The notes below the pieces were generated by a model. The model made no database searches and was not told the DNA's origin. It worked only from the letters and a program-made list of their open reading frames with translations. From assembly GCA_964565895.1 (NCBI GenBank), contig CAZMGT010000009.1, positions 14,786-78,785 of the forward strand: a stretch of DNA of 64,000 nt. Direction: 5' to 3'. This document shows, one piece after another, positions 41,115 through 50,970 of the stretch (its first letter is position 1; each line of letters opens with the position of its first letter). The stretch is from CAZMGT01 sp964565895. GTDB lineage: Bacteria; Armatimonadota; Zipacnadia; UBA1398; CAZMGT01. A program made the position numbers and the translations under genes.

Positions 41115-41573
41115 TTGGCCCGCGAGGAGAACCTCATCCGCCGCACGTTCCGCACGACGATTTGGGTTTCGTTCGTGGGCGTTGTCGGGCTGGGCGCGCG
41201 GGGATATGACTGGCCGATTTACGGGGGCTATGCCGCGGGGGTGGCTCTGGGGCTGGGCTCGCTGCGCTTGCTTGAGGCGACGGCGGCGCGGGCCATGCGC
41301 GCGCGCGAGGGGAGGCTTGCCGGGCTTGTCGTGGGCGGGGCGACGGTGGTGAAAATTCCGGCGCTCCTGGGCATTGTTTACCTTCTGAGTGTTTACGCGC
41401 GGTTTAATCCTATCGCCGTTGTTGTAGGCATTTGCATGCCCGCCGCGGTTATCGTGCTAAAGATCGCCGGCGCGGCGATACGGTTTGGCCGGCCTGCCCC
41501 GGGCGACAAGGGAGCGGGCGCCGCGGAGGAGAAGGTCAATAAGCAAACCAGGCGCGCTGGCGACGGCTGCTGA
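41115..41573 (+). CDS. ATP synthase subunit I-like membrane protein
   Basis: A 152-residue protein with four predicted membrane segments (TTIWVSFVGVVGLGARG, IYGGYAAGVALGLGSLRLL, VKIPALLGIVYLLSVYA, PIAVVVGICMPAAVIVLK), matching the ATP synthase I/AtpI-type chaperone family that assists c-ring assembly. The TTG at 41115 is taken as start because GGGAGGACC lies just before it and the first helix follows at the right distance; no ATG is available. It has a short charged C-terminus. Position between atpZ and atpB supports the call, although AtpI-like sequences diverge strongly. Confidence 0.78.
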   Translation: MAREENLIRRTFRTTIWVSFVGVVGLGARGYDWPIYGGYAAGVALGLGSLRLLEATAARAMRAREGRLAGLVVGGATVVKIPALLGIVYLLSVYARFNPIAVVVGICMPAAVIVLKIAGAAIRFGRPAPGDKGAGAAEEKVNKQTRRAGDGC

Positions 41574-41643
41574 GCGCGGGCGCTAAACGGCGCGGGGGCC
41601 GCCGCCGGCGCGCTGAGATTGTCTTTTCGCGGGCTAAAGGACG

Positions 41644-42591
41644 ATGGACCAGGCACTGGCCGAACAAAGCGCAGGAACGCTCATCGCCGAGCTGCATGAG
41701 GGGACGTATATCATCCGCAGCGCGGCGGGGGCCGCCCTGGGCGCCGGGCAAGGCGAGGGGACCGCGCAGGCGGCGGAGGAGCACGTGGGGCACGGCTCGT
41801 GGCTTAACCCGGTGGCCGAGAAGATCGGCTTGCCCCCGTTTGTGTTGTGGACGTGGGTTGCCGCGGCGCTGCTGCTTGCGCTGAGCATTGCGGGAACGCG
41901 CCGGCTTAAGCGGATTCCCGAGCGCGGCTTGGGCGGGTTGCTCGAGCTGGTCGTGGACGCGCTAATCAAATTCACACAGACCGCTCTCCCTCGCGATGCG
42001 CAGCGGCACGCGCCGTTTATTGGCACGCTGTTCATCTTCATTTTGGTGTGCAACCTAATGGGCATCGTCCCCGGGGCGATCTCGCCCACGGGCACGGAGC
42101 GCCTAGGGCTAAACACCACCGTTGCCCTGGCCATGATGGCGTTTCTTTACACGCAATACTGGGGATTTCGCACGCACGGGCTGGGCTATGTGAAGCATTT
42201 TATCGGCGAGCCGTGGTGGCTGTTTATGATAAACATTCCCGTGCATATAATCGGGGAGCTCGCCCGGCCCGTCTCCCTGGCCGTTCGACTATATGGGAAC
42301 GTGGGCGGGGAGGACAAGATTTTGCTTGTTCTCGCCGGGCTGTGGATTATCGGGACAAACCCCCAAACGTCGGCCGGGGGGCTTTCCGTAACAGGGGACA
42401 GCGGGTGGTTTCCCGGCGGGGTGTTTTTGCATTTTCCGCTAACGTGCTTTGCCGTGTTTACGGCGTTTTTGCAAGCGCTGGTGTTTGCCGCGCTAACCTG
42501 CGCCTATGTCGCTGGGGCAACGGAGGCGCACCGCGAGATGGCGGAGGAGCGCGAGGAGGGCACAGCGGCCGAGGCGCAGGCCGCGGCGTAA
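41644..42591 (+). CDS. atpB: F-type ATP synthase subunit a
   Basis: A 315-residue membrane subunit forming the ion half-channels against the c-ring. The essential Arg is in the conserved block RPVSLAVRLYGN, and preceding blocks (FIFILVCNLMGIVPG, GFRTHGLGY) and the final LQALVFAALTCAYVAGA helix are intact. The N-terminus carries an acidic, Gly/Ala-rich extension of about 55 residues and the C-terminus an acidic tail. The ATG at 41644 follows AAAGGA. The ion specificity is set mainly by subunit c. Confidence 0.95.
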   Translation: MDQALAEQSAGTLIAELHEGTYIIRSAAGAALGAGQGEGTAQAAEEHVGHGSWLNPVAEKIGLPPFVLWTWVAAALLLALSIAGTRRLKRIPERGLGGLLELVVDALIKFTQTALPRDAQRHAPFIGTLFIFILVCNLMGIVPGAISPTGTERLGLNTTVALAMMAFLYTQYWGFRTHGLGYVKHFIGEPWWLFMINIPVHIIGELARPVSLAVRLYGNVGGEDKILLVLAGLWIIGTNPQTSAGGLSVTGDSGWFPGGVFLHFPLTCFAVFTAFLQALVFAALTCAYVAGATEAHREMAEEREEGTAAEAQAAA

Positions 42592-42630
42592 GCAGTGGAT
42601 GACGCGCAAGGAACAGGAAGGAGGAGGCAA

Positions 42631-42915
42631 TTGACTTACCTAGCTTGCCTTGCTCTGGTCACAGGATTGGGGCTGCCCCTTGCCGTTCTCTCCGCAGCGG
42701 CCGCGCAGGGGCGGGCCTCCGCCGCGGCGTTTGAGGGCATCGCCCGCCAACCGGAAAAGGCGGCCGATATCCGGGGAACGCTGATCATCGCCCTGGCGCT
42801 GATCGAGTCCCTGGTAATCTACTCCCTGCTGATGTTCTTTTTGCTGTGGATTAAGCTGCCGCCGAGCTGGGAAGAGATTAAGGCGGTGATCGAGAAGGCC
42901 GCGGGGGCGGGCTAG
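42631..42915 (+). CDS. atpE: F-type ATP synthase subunit c with Na+-type ligand set
   Basis: A 94-residue two-helix ring subunit. The loop ARQPE (38-42) is the family signature. Counting from it, Gln26 in helix 1 and Glu59-Ser60 in helix 2 (LALIESLVIYS) align with Gln32, Glu65 and Ser66 that bind sodium in the Ilyobacter/Propionigenium c-ring, while position 67 is Leu instead of Thr. This suggests Na+ coupling, or at least Na+ capability. A C-terminal polar extension (about 75-94) goes beyond the usual end. The TTG at 42631 is chosen because GGAAGGAGGAGG lies immediately upstream; a GTG at 42595 would place that strong site inside the gene. Confidence 0.95.
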   Translation: MTYLACLALVTGLGLPLAVLSAAAAQGRASAAAFEGIARQPEKAADIRGTLIIALALIESLVIYSLLMFFLLWIKLPPSWEEIKAVIEKAAGAG

Positions 42916-42965
42916 CGCCGCTTTTTGCACCCGCCTTGCCCCGGCCTGCGAGGGGAGCGCCTGCC

Positions 42966-43475
42966 GTGTCCCAGATCCTCGACGCTCTGGGGCTCGAGCC
43001 CCGCATTGTACTGGTTCAGGCGATCTCGTTCGTCCTGCTCTACCTGCTGCTTAAGCGCTTTTTGTTCGGCCCGATAATGGGCATGATGGACCGGCGGAAC
43101 GAGGAGATCGCCGCGCGCCTGCGCAACGCCGAGGAGCACGAGAAGCAAATGCACGCCCTGCGCGAGCAGTATGAGCGGCGCATTGCGCAGATCGAAAGCG
43201 AAGCGCGGGACATGATCCAGGAGGCGACACGGCGCGCGCACGAGGCGCGCGATGAGATCATCGCGGAGGCGCGGGCGAAGGCGCAGGAGATGATCGCCCG
43301 GGCGCAGACGGAGATCGAGCGCGAGCTGGACAAGGCGCGCATTGCCCTGCGCGGGGAGATCGCCGAGCTTGCCGTGAGCGGGGCGCGGCAGATCCTGGAC
43401 CGGGAGCTGCGCAGGGAAGACCACGAGCGGTTTGTCGAGCAATACATTAAGGAGATCGAGGAGCGGCGAAGTTGA
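42966..43475 (+). CDS. atpF: F-type ATP synthase subunit b
   Basis: A 169-residue stator subunit: one N-terminal membrane helix (VLVQAISFVLLYLLLKRFLF) and a long, highly charged right-handed coiled coil (about 40-165) that reaches the F1 head. Only one b-type gene is present, so a homodimeric stalk is expected. The GTG at 42966 (SQILDALGLEPR) has GAGGGGAG upstream and is preferred to a TTG 30 bases earlier. The stop overlaps the atpH start by three bases. Confidence 0.94.
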   Translation: MSQILDALGLEPRIVLVQAISFVLLYLLLKRFLFGPIMGMMDRRNEEIAARLRNAEEHEKQMHALREQYERRIAQIESEARDMIQEATRRAHEARDEIIAEARAKAQEMIARAQTEIERELDKARIALRGEIAELAVSGARQILDRELRREDHERFVEQYIKEIEERRS

Positions 43476-44029
43476 CAGTCGGCTCGCGAGTGGCCCGGCG
43501 CTACGCAGCGGCCCTGTTTCGCGCGGCGCTCGACCGCGGCCAGGTGCCCCAGGTGTTCGAGGAGCTAAAGCGCCTGCGCGAGCTCATCGATTCTCTGCCC
43601 GAGCTCGCCGAGGCGCTGTTCTCGCCCACCATTCGCCGGCCGGATAAGCACCGGGTAATCGACCGGCTGTTCGCAGAGAGCGCCTCGCCCCTTGTTCTGA
43701 GCTTTTTGCACCTATGCGTGGAAAAGCACCGGCCGGAAGTGATCGTCGAGGTGCTTGAGCCCTACGCCGAGCTGCGCGACGAGCACGAAAACGTCGCCCG
43801 GGCGACGATCGTTTGCGCGGTGGAGCTTACCGAGGAGCACAAGCAGCGGCTCGTTGCCGCGCTGGAGCGGTATACGGGCAAGCAGCTGGTCGTCCAGTTT
43901 CGCGTGGACCCTGGGGTTGTGGGCGGGGTTCTTGTCGTGGTCGGCGACACGGTGCTCGACGGCACCCTGCGCCAGGCGCTGGAGCAGATGCGCCAGCGGC
44001 TGCTCGCCGCGCCGGTAACCGTTCTCTGA
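43472..44029 (+). CDS. atpH: F-type ATP synthase subunit delta
   Basis: A 185-residue stator subunit connecting b to the top of F1. It has the helical N-terminal domain opening with RVARRYAAALFRAALDRG, the FLHLCVEKHRPEVI helix, and the C-terminal signature RVDPGVVGGVLVVVGDTVLDGTLR. The TTG at 43472 overlaps the atpF TGA and is preceded by GAGGAG. Confidence 0.93.
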   Translation: MTVGSRVARRYAAALFRAALDRGQVPQVFEELKRLRELIDSLPELAEALFSPTIRRPDKHRVIDRLFAESASPLVLSFLHLCVEKHRPEVIVEVLEPYAELRDEHENVARATIVCAVELTEEHKQRLVAALERYTGKQLVVQFRVDPGVVGGVLVVVGDTVLDGTLRQALEQMRQRLLAAPVTVL

Positions 44030-44089
44030 AAGCGAGGGAACAGTTATACTTGGGCTTTTGGCAGTATGCCGCCGGCACGAGGTGAGAGT

Positions 44090-45667
44090 ATGGGCGTAAG
44101 ACCGGACGAGGTTGCCGCGATCCTCCGCCAGGAGCTGGAGCAGTATCGCCGGACAATGGAGGAGGCGAGCGTGGGCACCGTCCTCCAGGTGGGCGACGGG
44201 ATCGCCCGCGTGCATGGCCTGGCCGGGGCCATGGCCGGCGAGCTGCTCGAGTTTCCCCGTGGGATAATGGGCGTCGCGCTGAACCTTGAGGAGGACAACG
44301 TCGGCGTCATGCTGCTTAACAACCCGGACGAGGTGAAAGAGGGCGACGAGGTGCGCACCACGGGGAAGATTATCCAAGTGCCCGTGGGCGAGGCGCTCGT
44401 GGGGCGCGTCGTTAACGCCCTGGGCCAGCCGCTAGACGGCAAGGGGCCCATCGCCGCCAAGGAATTCGCCCCCATCGAACGCCTGGCGCCCACCGTCGTC
44501 CAGCGCGAGAACGTGTGCGAGCCCCTGCAAACGGGGCTGAAGGCCATTGACTCGATGATCCCCATCGGCCGCGGCCAGCGCGAGCTGATTATCGGCGACC
44601 GCCAAACGGGCAAAACGGCCATTGCCGTGGACACGATCATTAACCAGCGCGACACGGACGTTTACTGCATCTACGTGGCCATTGGGCAGAAGCAGAGCAC
44701 CGTGCGCGAGGTCGTTAACACGTTCGAGCGCTACGGGGCGATGGAGTATACCATCGTCGTTATGGCCAACGCGAGCATGCCCGCGGCGCAGCAGTATATC
44801 GCGCCATATGCCGGCTGTGCCATGGGCGAGTGGTTCCGCGACCGGGGGATGCACGCGCTGATTGTTTACGACGACCTGTCCAAGCACGCCCAGGCCTATC
44901 GGCAGATCTCGCTGCTTTTGCGCCGGCCGCCCGGGCGCGAGGCCTATCCCGGGGACATCTTTAACCTGCACTCGCGCCTGCTCGAGCGCGCGGCAAAGAT
45001 GCACCGCGACTTGGGCGGCGGGTCGCTTACCGCGCTGCCCATTATCGAGACGCAAGCGGGCGACTATTCGGCGTATATCCCCACGAACGTAATCTCGATT
45101 ACCGACGGGCAGATTTACCTCGAGCCGGACCTGTTCTACGAGGGCATTCGCCCGGCGATCAACGTGGGGATTTCCGTCTCGCGCGTAGGCTCTGAGGCGC
45201 AGAACAAGGCGATGAAGAAGGTCGCGGGCACGCTGCGCCTGGATTTGGCGCAGTATAACGAGGTCGCCGCGTTCGCCCAGTTTGCCGCGGACCTCGACCC
45301 CACCACGCGGGCCCAGCTCAACCGCGGCAAGCACCTCTATGAGCTGCTTAAGCAGCCGCAATATGCCCCGATGCCCGTGTGGGACCAGGTGGTCGTTATC
45401 TTCGCCGGCGTTAACGGCCTGACCGACGATCTAGAGTTGGAGCTCGTTAAGCCGTTTGAGCAGGAGCTGTTGAAGTGGATTCACGAGCGACACCCGGAGA
45501 TCATGCGCGAGCTGCGCCAAACGGAGGACCTGTCCGACGAGCTAAGCCAAGCGCTGGAGAAGGCGATTGTGGAGTTTAAGAAGGTATTTTTGGCGGCGCG
45601 GAGCGGTAAGGGGCAGCCAGTAGAGGCTGCCCAGGCCGCGGGCGACGGCGGGGAAGGTGGCGCATAG
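44090..45667 (+). CDS. atpA: F-type ATP synthase subunit alpha
   Basis: A 525-residue regulatory/nucleotide-binding subunit of F1. Intact blocks are [18 protein letters not shown] at the N-terminal barrel, the P-loop [13 protein letters not shown], the VYVAIGQK-like strand, [31 protein letters not shown] and the Arg-finger region [11 protein letters not shown]. The C-terminus has an Ala/Gly/Gln-rich tail of about 20 residues. The ATG at 44090 follows GAGGTGAG. Confidence 0.97.
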   Translation: MGVRPDEVAAILRQELEQYRRTMEEASVGTVLQVGDGIARVHGLAGAMAGELLEFPRGIMGVALNLEEDNVGVMLLNNPDEVKEGDEVRTTGKIIQVPVGEALVGRVVNALGQPLDGKGPIAAKEFAPIERLAPTVVQRENVCEPLQTGLKAIDSMIPIGRGQRELIIGDRQTGKTAIAVDTIINQRDTDVYCIYVAIGQKQSTVREVVNTFERYGAMEYTIVVMANASMPAAQQYIAPYAGCAMGEWFRDRGMHALIVYDDLSKHAQAYRQISLLLRRPPGREAYPGDIFNLHSRLLERAAKMHRDLGGGSLTALPIIETQAGDYSAYIPTNVISITDGQIYLEPDLFYEGIRPAINVGISVSRVGSEAQNKAMKKVAGTLRLDLAQYNEVAAFAQFAADLDPTTRAQLNRGKHLYELLKQPQYAPMPVWDQVVVIFAGVNGLTDDLELELVKPFEQELLKWIHERHPEIMRELRQTEDLSDELSQALEKAIVEFKKVFLAARSGKGQPVEAAQAAGDGGEGGA

Positions 45668-46536
45668 TGCTTAGCACGCGGCTTATTCGCCGAAAAATTC
45701 GCTCGGTACAAAACATTAAGAAAATCACCGAGGCCATGCGCATGGTCGCCGCGGCGCGCCTGCGCCGCGTGCAAGACCGCGTGGCCGCGGGCCGGCCCTA
45801 TGCCAACAAGATCGCGGAGATCGTCCACCGCGTGGCCAGCCACGCTGGGGAGATCGAGCACCCTCTGCTCGAGGTGCGCCGGCCGCCGGAGCGCGTGGCG
45901 CTTGTCGTGGTGACCTCCGAGCGGGGGCTGTGCGGGAGCTATAACGCAAACGTGCTGCGCGCCGCCGCCCGCCACGCGGAGAGCTTCGAAGCTCCCGTGG
46001 AGTATATCGTCGTAGGCCGCAAGGGGCGCGAGTATCTTGCGCGGCGCGGGTTTAGCATTATCGCCGCGTTCGAGGGCGTCACCCTGCACACCACGCCGCA
46101 GGAGATGAGCGCCATCGCGCAGAGCGTGCGCGGCGTCTACGAGGAAAAGCGCGTAGATGAGGTGCACCTGGTATATACGGAGTTCGTCTCCACGGTGGTC
46201 CACCGGCCGAAGATCGTTCCGTTTTTGCCGTTTGTCGCGCCGGCCGCGGAGGAGGGCGAGCTGGCCGCGGAGGTGGACTATCTTTTCGAGCCCGAGGCGC
46301 GCGAGCTGCTCGCCGCGCTCATCCCGCGCTATGTGGATACGGAGATCTATCACATGCTGCTCGAGTCGCTGGCCAGCGAGCAGGCGGCGCGGATGCTCGC
46401 CATGAGCAATGCCTCAAACAACGCCGAGGAAATGCTCCAGCAGCTTACCCTGACGTTCCACAAGGCGCGCCAAGCGGGAATTACGCGCGAGCTGCTGGAG
46501 GTCGTTGCCGGTGCCGAAGCGCTCAAGCAGTCCTAG
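45667..46536 (+). CDS. atpG: F-type ATP synthase subunit gamma
   Basis: A 289-residue central rotor subunit with the N- and C-terminal coiled-coil helices of the shaft (STRLIRRKIRSVQNIKKITEA at the start and NASNNAEEMLQQLTLTFHKAR at the end) around a Rossmann-like middle domain (VVVTSERGLCGSYNANVLRA). The GTG overlaps the last base of the atpA stop (TAGTG). Confidence 0.95.
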   Translation: MLSTRLIRRKIRSVQNIKKITEAMRMVAAARLRRVQDRVAAGRPYANKIAEIVHRVASHAGEIEHPLLEVRRPPERVALVVVTSERGLCGSYNANVLRAAARHAESFEAPVEYIVVGRKGREYLARRGFSIIAAFEGVTLHTTPQEMSAIAQSVRGVYEEKRVDEVHLVYTEFVSTVVHRPKIVPFLPFVAPAAEEGELAAEVDYLFEPEARELLAALIPRYVDTEIYHMLLESLASEQAARMLAMSNASNNAEEMLQQLTLTFHKARQAGITRELLEVVAGAEALKQS

Positions 46537-47985
<1,449 letters not shown>

Positions 47986-48034
47986 ACTTCGGCGAGGGGC
48001 GCTGCGTTGCAAAATTTGCCCCGGGAGAAGGGCG

Positions 48035-48442
48035 ATGCCAAAGCCGTTTCGCGTCGAGGTGGTTACCCGCGAGCGCCAGGTGCTCGACCGTCAGGTCGTC
48101 TCGCTCATTGCCCCGGCGCGCGAGGGCTACCTGGGGGTGATGGCCGGCCATACGCCGCTGATCGCCGAGCTTACCGTGGGCAAGCTTATCCTGCGCTATG
48201 AGAACGGACAAAGCGACGTCCTGGCGATTAGCGGAGGATTCCTCGAGGTTACCCCAGAACACACGATCGTCCTCGCCGAGGCGGCGGAATTTGCCCATGA
48301 GATCGACGTCGAGCGGGCAAGGCGGGCCCTGGAGCGCGCGCAACGCCGCCTGCGTGGGGAGTCCGAGGAGCAGGAGGTTGACTTCGCTCGGGCGCGAGCG
48401 GCGCTCATGCGTGCGATAAATAGGTTGCGCGTGGTATCGTAA
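48035..48442 (+). CDS. atpC: F-type ATP synthase subunit epsilon
   Basis: A 135-residue rotor subunit with an N-terminal beta-sandwich (FRVEVVTRERQVLDRQVVSL, the GYLGVMAGHTPLIAEL block) and two C-terminal helices (about 90-133, ERARRALERAQRRLRG) that can act as an inhibitory hairpin. The ATG is preceded by GGGAGAAGG. It is the last atp gene; murA follows after 34 bases. Confidence 0.95.
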   Translation: MPKPFRVEVVTRERQVLDRQVVSLIAPAREGYLGVMAGHTPLIAELTVGKLILRYENGQSDVLAISGGFLEVTPEHTIVLAEAAEFAHEIDVERARRALERAQRRLRGESEEQEVDFARARAALMRAINRLRVVS

Positions 48443-48476
48443 AGAACTACCTTGTGCAGGAGAAAGGAGTTTTGGG

Positions 48477-49772
48477 TTGCAGCGGTTTTACATTCGCGGC
48501 GGAAGGCGGCTGAAGGGGCGCATCTCCTGCCACGGGGGAAAGAACGCCGCGCTTGCGGTAATGGCCGCGAGCCTTGCCGTTGAGGGCAAAAGCGAGATCC
48601 GCAACGTTCCCCACACCCACGATATCTACACCATGCTCTCCATCATGCAGCATCTCGGGGCGGAGGTGGAGCTGAGCCCCGACGGCGTGCTTACCGTAGA
48701 CGCGGCGCGGCTCTCCGGCTACAACGCCCCCTATGACCTGGTGCGCCGGATGCGCGGCTCGTTCCACGTCGCGGGGGCGCTGCTCGGGCGTTTTGGGCGG
48801 GCGAACGTCGCCCTGCCCGGAGGCTGTGTCATTGGCTCGCGCCCCGTAGACTTGCACATCCGCGGGTTTCAGGCGATGGGCGCCGACGTGCGCATTGCCC
48901 ACGGGGAGATGATCGCCCGGGCGATTCGCCTCCACGGGGGCCACGTGGAGCTGGACAGGAAGTTCTGCAGCGTGGGGGCGACGATCAACATCCTCCTCGC
49001 CGCCGTGCTCGCCCGCGGGGAGACGACGATCGACTTCGCCTCGCGCGACCCAGACGTGGTGCAGTGCGCGGAGTTTCTGCGCGCCGCGGGGGCGGAGATC
49101 GACGGCTTGGGCACACACCACCTGCGCATCCGCGGGGTAGACCGCCTGCACGGGGTGCGCTATACGATTAGCGGGGACAGAATCGAAGCGGGGACGTTTC
49201 TCATCGCCGCGGCGATGACCGGCGGCGACGTTACCGTAGACAACTTTAACCCCGAGCACCTGGCGCGCGTGCTAGACAAGCTCGACGAGGCGGGAATGGA
49301 CATTACCGTGGGCGAGGACAGCGTGCGCTTGCGCGCGCGACGCAGGCCCCTGCCCGTGGACCTGGAAACCGCGCCGTATCCCGGCTTCCCCACCGATCTA
49401 CAGCCGCCCATGGTCGCCATGGCGAGCATTGCCGAGGGGAAGAGCTTTTTGCACGAAACGATCTTCGAGGGCCGGCTGACGTACATCGACGAGCTCACGC
49501 GAATGGGCGCCCAGATTCGCAGCTTAGACGGCCGCACGGCAATCATCACAGGTGTTAAGCGACTGAGCGGAGCGCGCGTGGTGGCCACCGATCTGCGCGC
49601 GGGAGCGGCGCTGGTGCTCGCCGGGCTCGTCGCCGAGGGGGAGACGGAGGTAGAGGGCGTGGAGAACATCGACCGGGGCTATGTACGGCTGGAGGAGAAG
49701 CTCCGCAAGCTGGGCGCCAATATCTCCCGCATCGATCTCTCGGACCGGAGGGCGAACCTGAGCATCGCATAA
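48477..49772 (+). CDS. murA: UDP-N-acetylglucosamine 1-carboxyvinyltransferase
   Basis: Transfers enolpyruvate from PEP to UDP-GlcNAc, the first committed step of peptidoglycan synthesis. The 431-residue protein keeps the HGGKNAALAVMAASL substrate-binding block near the N-terminus, the RGSFHVAGALLGR segment, and the catalytic loop LPGGCVIGSRPVDLH with the Cys that fosfomycin alkylates, so sensitivity is expected. The TTG start follows AAAGGAG. Its position behind the atp operon and before mreB matches gene orders in Gram-positive bacteria and links energy and wall synthesis transcriptionally. Confidence 0.96.
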   Translation: MQRFYIRGGRRLKGRISCHGGKNAALAVMAASLAVEGKSEIRNVPHTHDIYTMLSIMQHLGAEVELSPDGVLTVDAARLSGYNAPYDLVRRMRGSFHVAGALLGRFGRANVALPGGCVIGSRPVDLHIRGFQAMGADVRIAHGEMIARAIRLHGGHVELDRKFCSVGATINILLAAVLARGETTIDFASRDPDVVQCAEFLRAAGAEIDGLGTHHLRIRGVDRLHGVRYTISGDRIEAGTFLIAAAMTGGDVTVDNFNPEHLARVLDKLDEAGMDITVGEDSVRLRARRRPLPVDLETAPYPGFPTDLQPPMVAMASIAEGKSFLHETIFEGRLTYIDELTRMGAQIRSLDGRTAIITGVKRLSGARVVATDLRAGAALVLAGLVAEGETEVEGVENIDRGYVRLEEKLRKLGANISRIDLSDRRANLSIA

Positions 49773-49850
49773 CGCAGCTACTCCCAACGCCACGAGCTGG
49801 AGGTAAAGAGATCGCGCCGCGCCGCTGTACGGCGGGCGCGTGCCTTGCAT

Positions 49851-50954
49851 ATGGACGACAAACGCCAGGGTTCTGCGCGCTGGGGCAGGGACGGGTGGAT
49901 GCGGCTGTTCGGCAACCTGCGGCTGGGGACCGACCTGGGCATTGACCTGGGGACGTCGAACATCGTCGTCTACCAGCGGGGCAAGGGGATTGTCCTCGAC
50001 GAGCCCGCGGTCGTCGCCGTGGACAAAAACACGGGCCGGGTGTTGGAGATCGGCCACGCCGCGCGGGAGATGCTCGGCCGCACCCCGGGGCGGATCATCG
50101 CCACCCGCCCCCTGCGCGATGGGGTAATCGCGGAGTACGCGATTACCGCGAAAATGCTTAAGCAAATTATCCGCAGCGTGTGCGGCCGGCGCAGCTTCTT
50201 CAAACCCTGTGTTATCGTTAGTGTCCCCTCCGGGATAACCAACGTTGAGCGCCGCGCGGTGATCGAGGCCGCGCTCGACGCCGGCGCGAAAAAGGCGATT
50301 CCCATCGAGGAGCCGATGGCCGCGGCGATCGGCGCCGGCCTGCCCATCGAGGGCCCGGGCGGGTGCATGATCATCGACATCGGCGGGGGCACGACGGACA
50401 TGGCCGTCATCTCGCTCGGCGGCCTGGTCGTCAGCGATTCTCTGCGTATCGCGGGAAACCGCATGGATCAGGCAATTCAGCGCCACATCCGCCGCGTGCA
50501 CGATCTGTATATCGGCGAGACGACGGCCGAGGAGATTAAGATCCGCATCGGCTCGGCGTTTCCCCAGGAGCCGGAGCTGCGCATGGACGTTCGCGGGCGC
50601 GACATGATCACCGGTCTCCCGCGCACCGTTACCGTGCGCTCGGAGGAGGTGCGCGAGGCGATTATGGAGCCCGTGTCGGCGATCGTCGAGCGGGTAAAGC
50701 TTTTGCTGGAGAACACGCCGCCGGAGCTGGGCGCGGACATCATCGACCGCGGGATTACCCTAAGCGGGGGCTGCGCGCTGCTCCGCGGGCTGGACAAACT
50801 GCTTTCCGCGGAGACGCAGGTGCCCACGGTCGTCGCCGACGACCCGCTGAAGTGCGTGGCGCGGGGGACGGGGCTCGCCCTGGAGCACCTGGACGCCATC
50901 GAGGAGAGCATTACCGCCGAGCCGCGGGCGCAACTGCCCAGCGACCTGTTCTAG
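49851..50954 (+). CDS. mreB: Rod-shape actin-like protein MreB
   Basis: A 367-residue bacterial actin that organises elongation peptidoglycan synthesis beneath the membrane. Conserved segments are DLGIDLGTSNIVVYQRGKGI (phosphate 1), PIEEPMAAAIGAGLPI, MIIDIGGGTTDMAVISLGG (phosphate 2) and ITLSGGCALLRGLDKLL. The N-terminus has about 16 residues before the usual MRLFGNLRL start; an ATG at 49899 would give the standard length, and neither has a clear ribosome-binding site. Rod-shaped cells are implied. mreC and mreD are not in the window. Confidence 0.95.
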   Translation: MDDKRQGSARWGRDGWMRLFGNLRLGTDLGIDLGTSNIVVYQRGKGIVLDEPAVVAVDKNTGRVLEIGHAAREMLGRTPGRIIATRPLRDGVIAEYAITAKMLKQIIRSVCGRRSFFKPCVIVSVPSGITNVERRAVIEAALDAGAKKAIPIEEPMAAAIGAGLPIEGPGGCMIIDIGGGTTDMAVISLGGLVVSDSLRIAGNRMDQAIQRHIRRVHDLYIGETTAEEIKIRIGSAFPQEPELRMDVRGRDMITGLPRTVTVRSEEVREAIMEPVSAIVERVKLLLENTPPELGADIIDRGITLSGGCALLRGLDKLLSAETQVPTVVADDPLKCVARGTGLALEHLDAIEESITAEPRAQLPSDLF

Positions 50955-50970
50955 CCGCCGGAGGTGAGCG

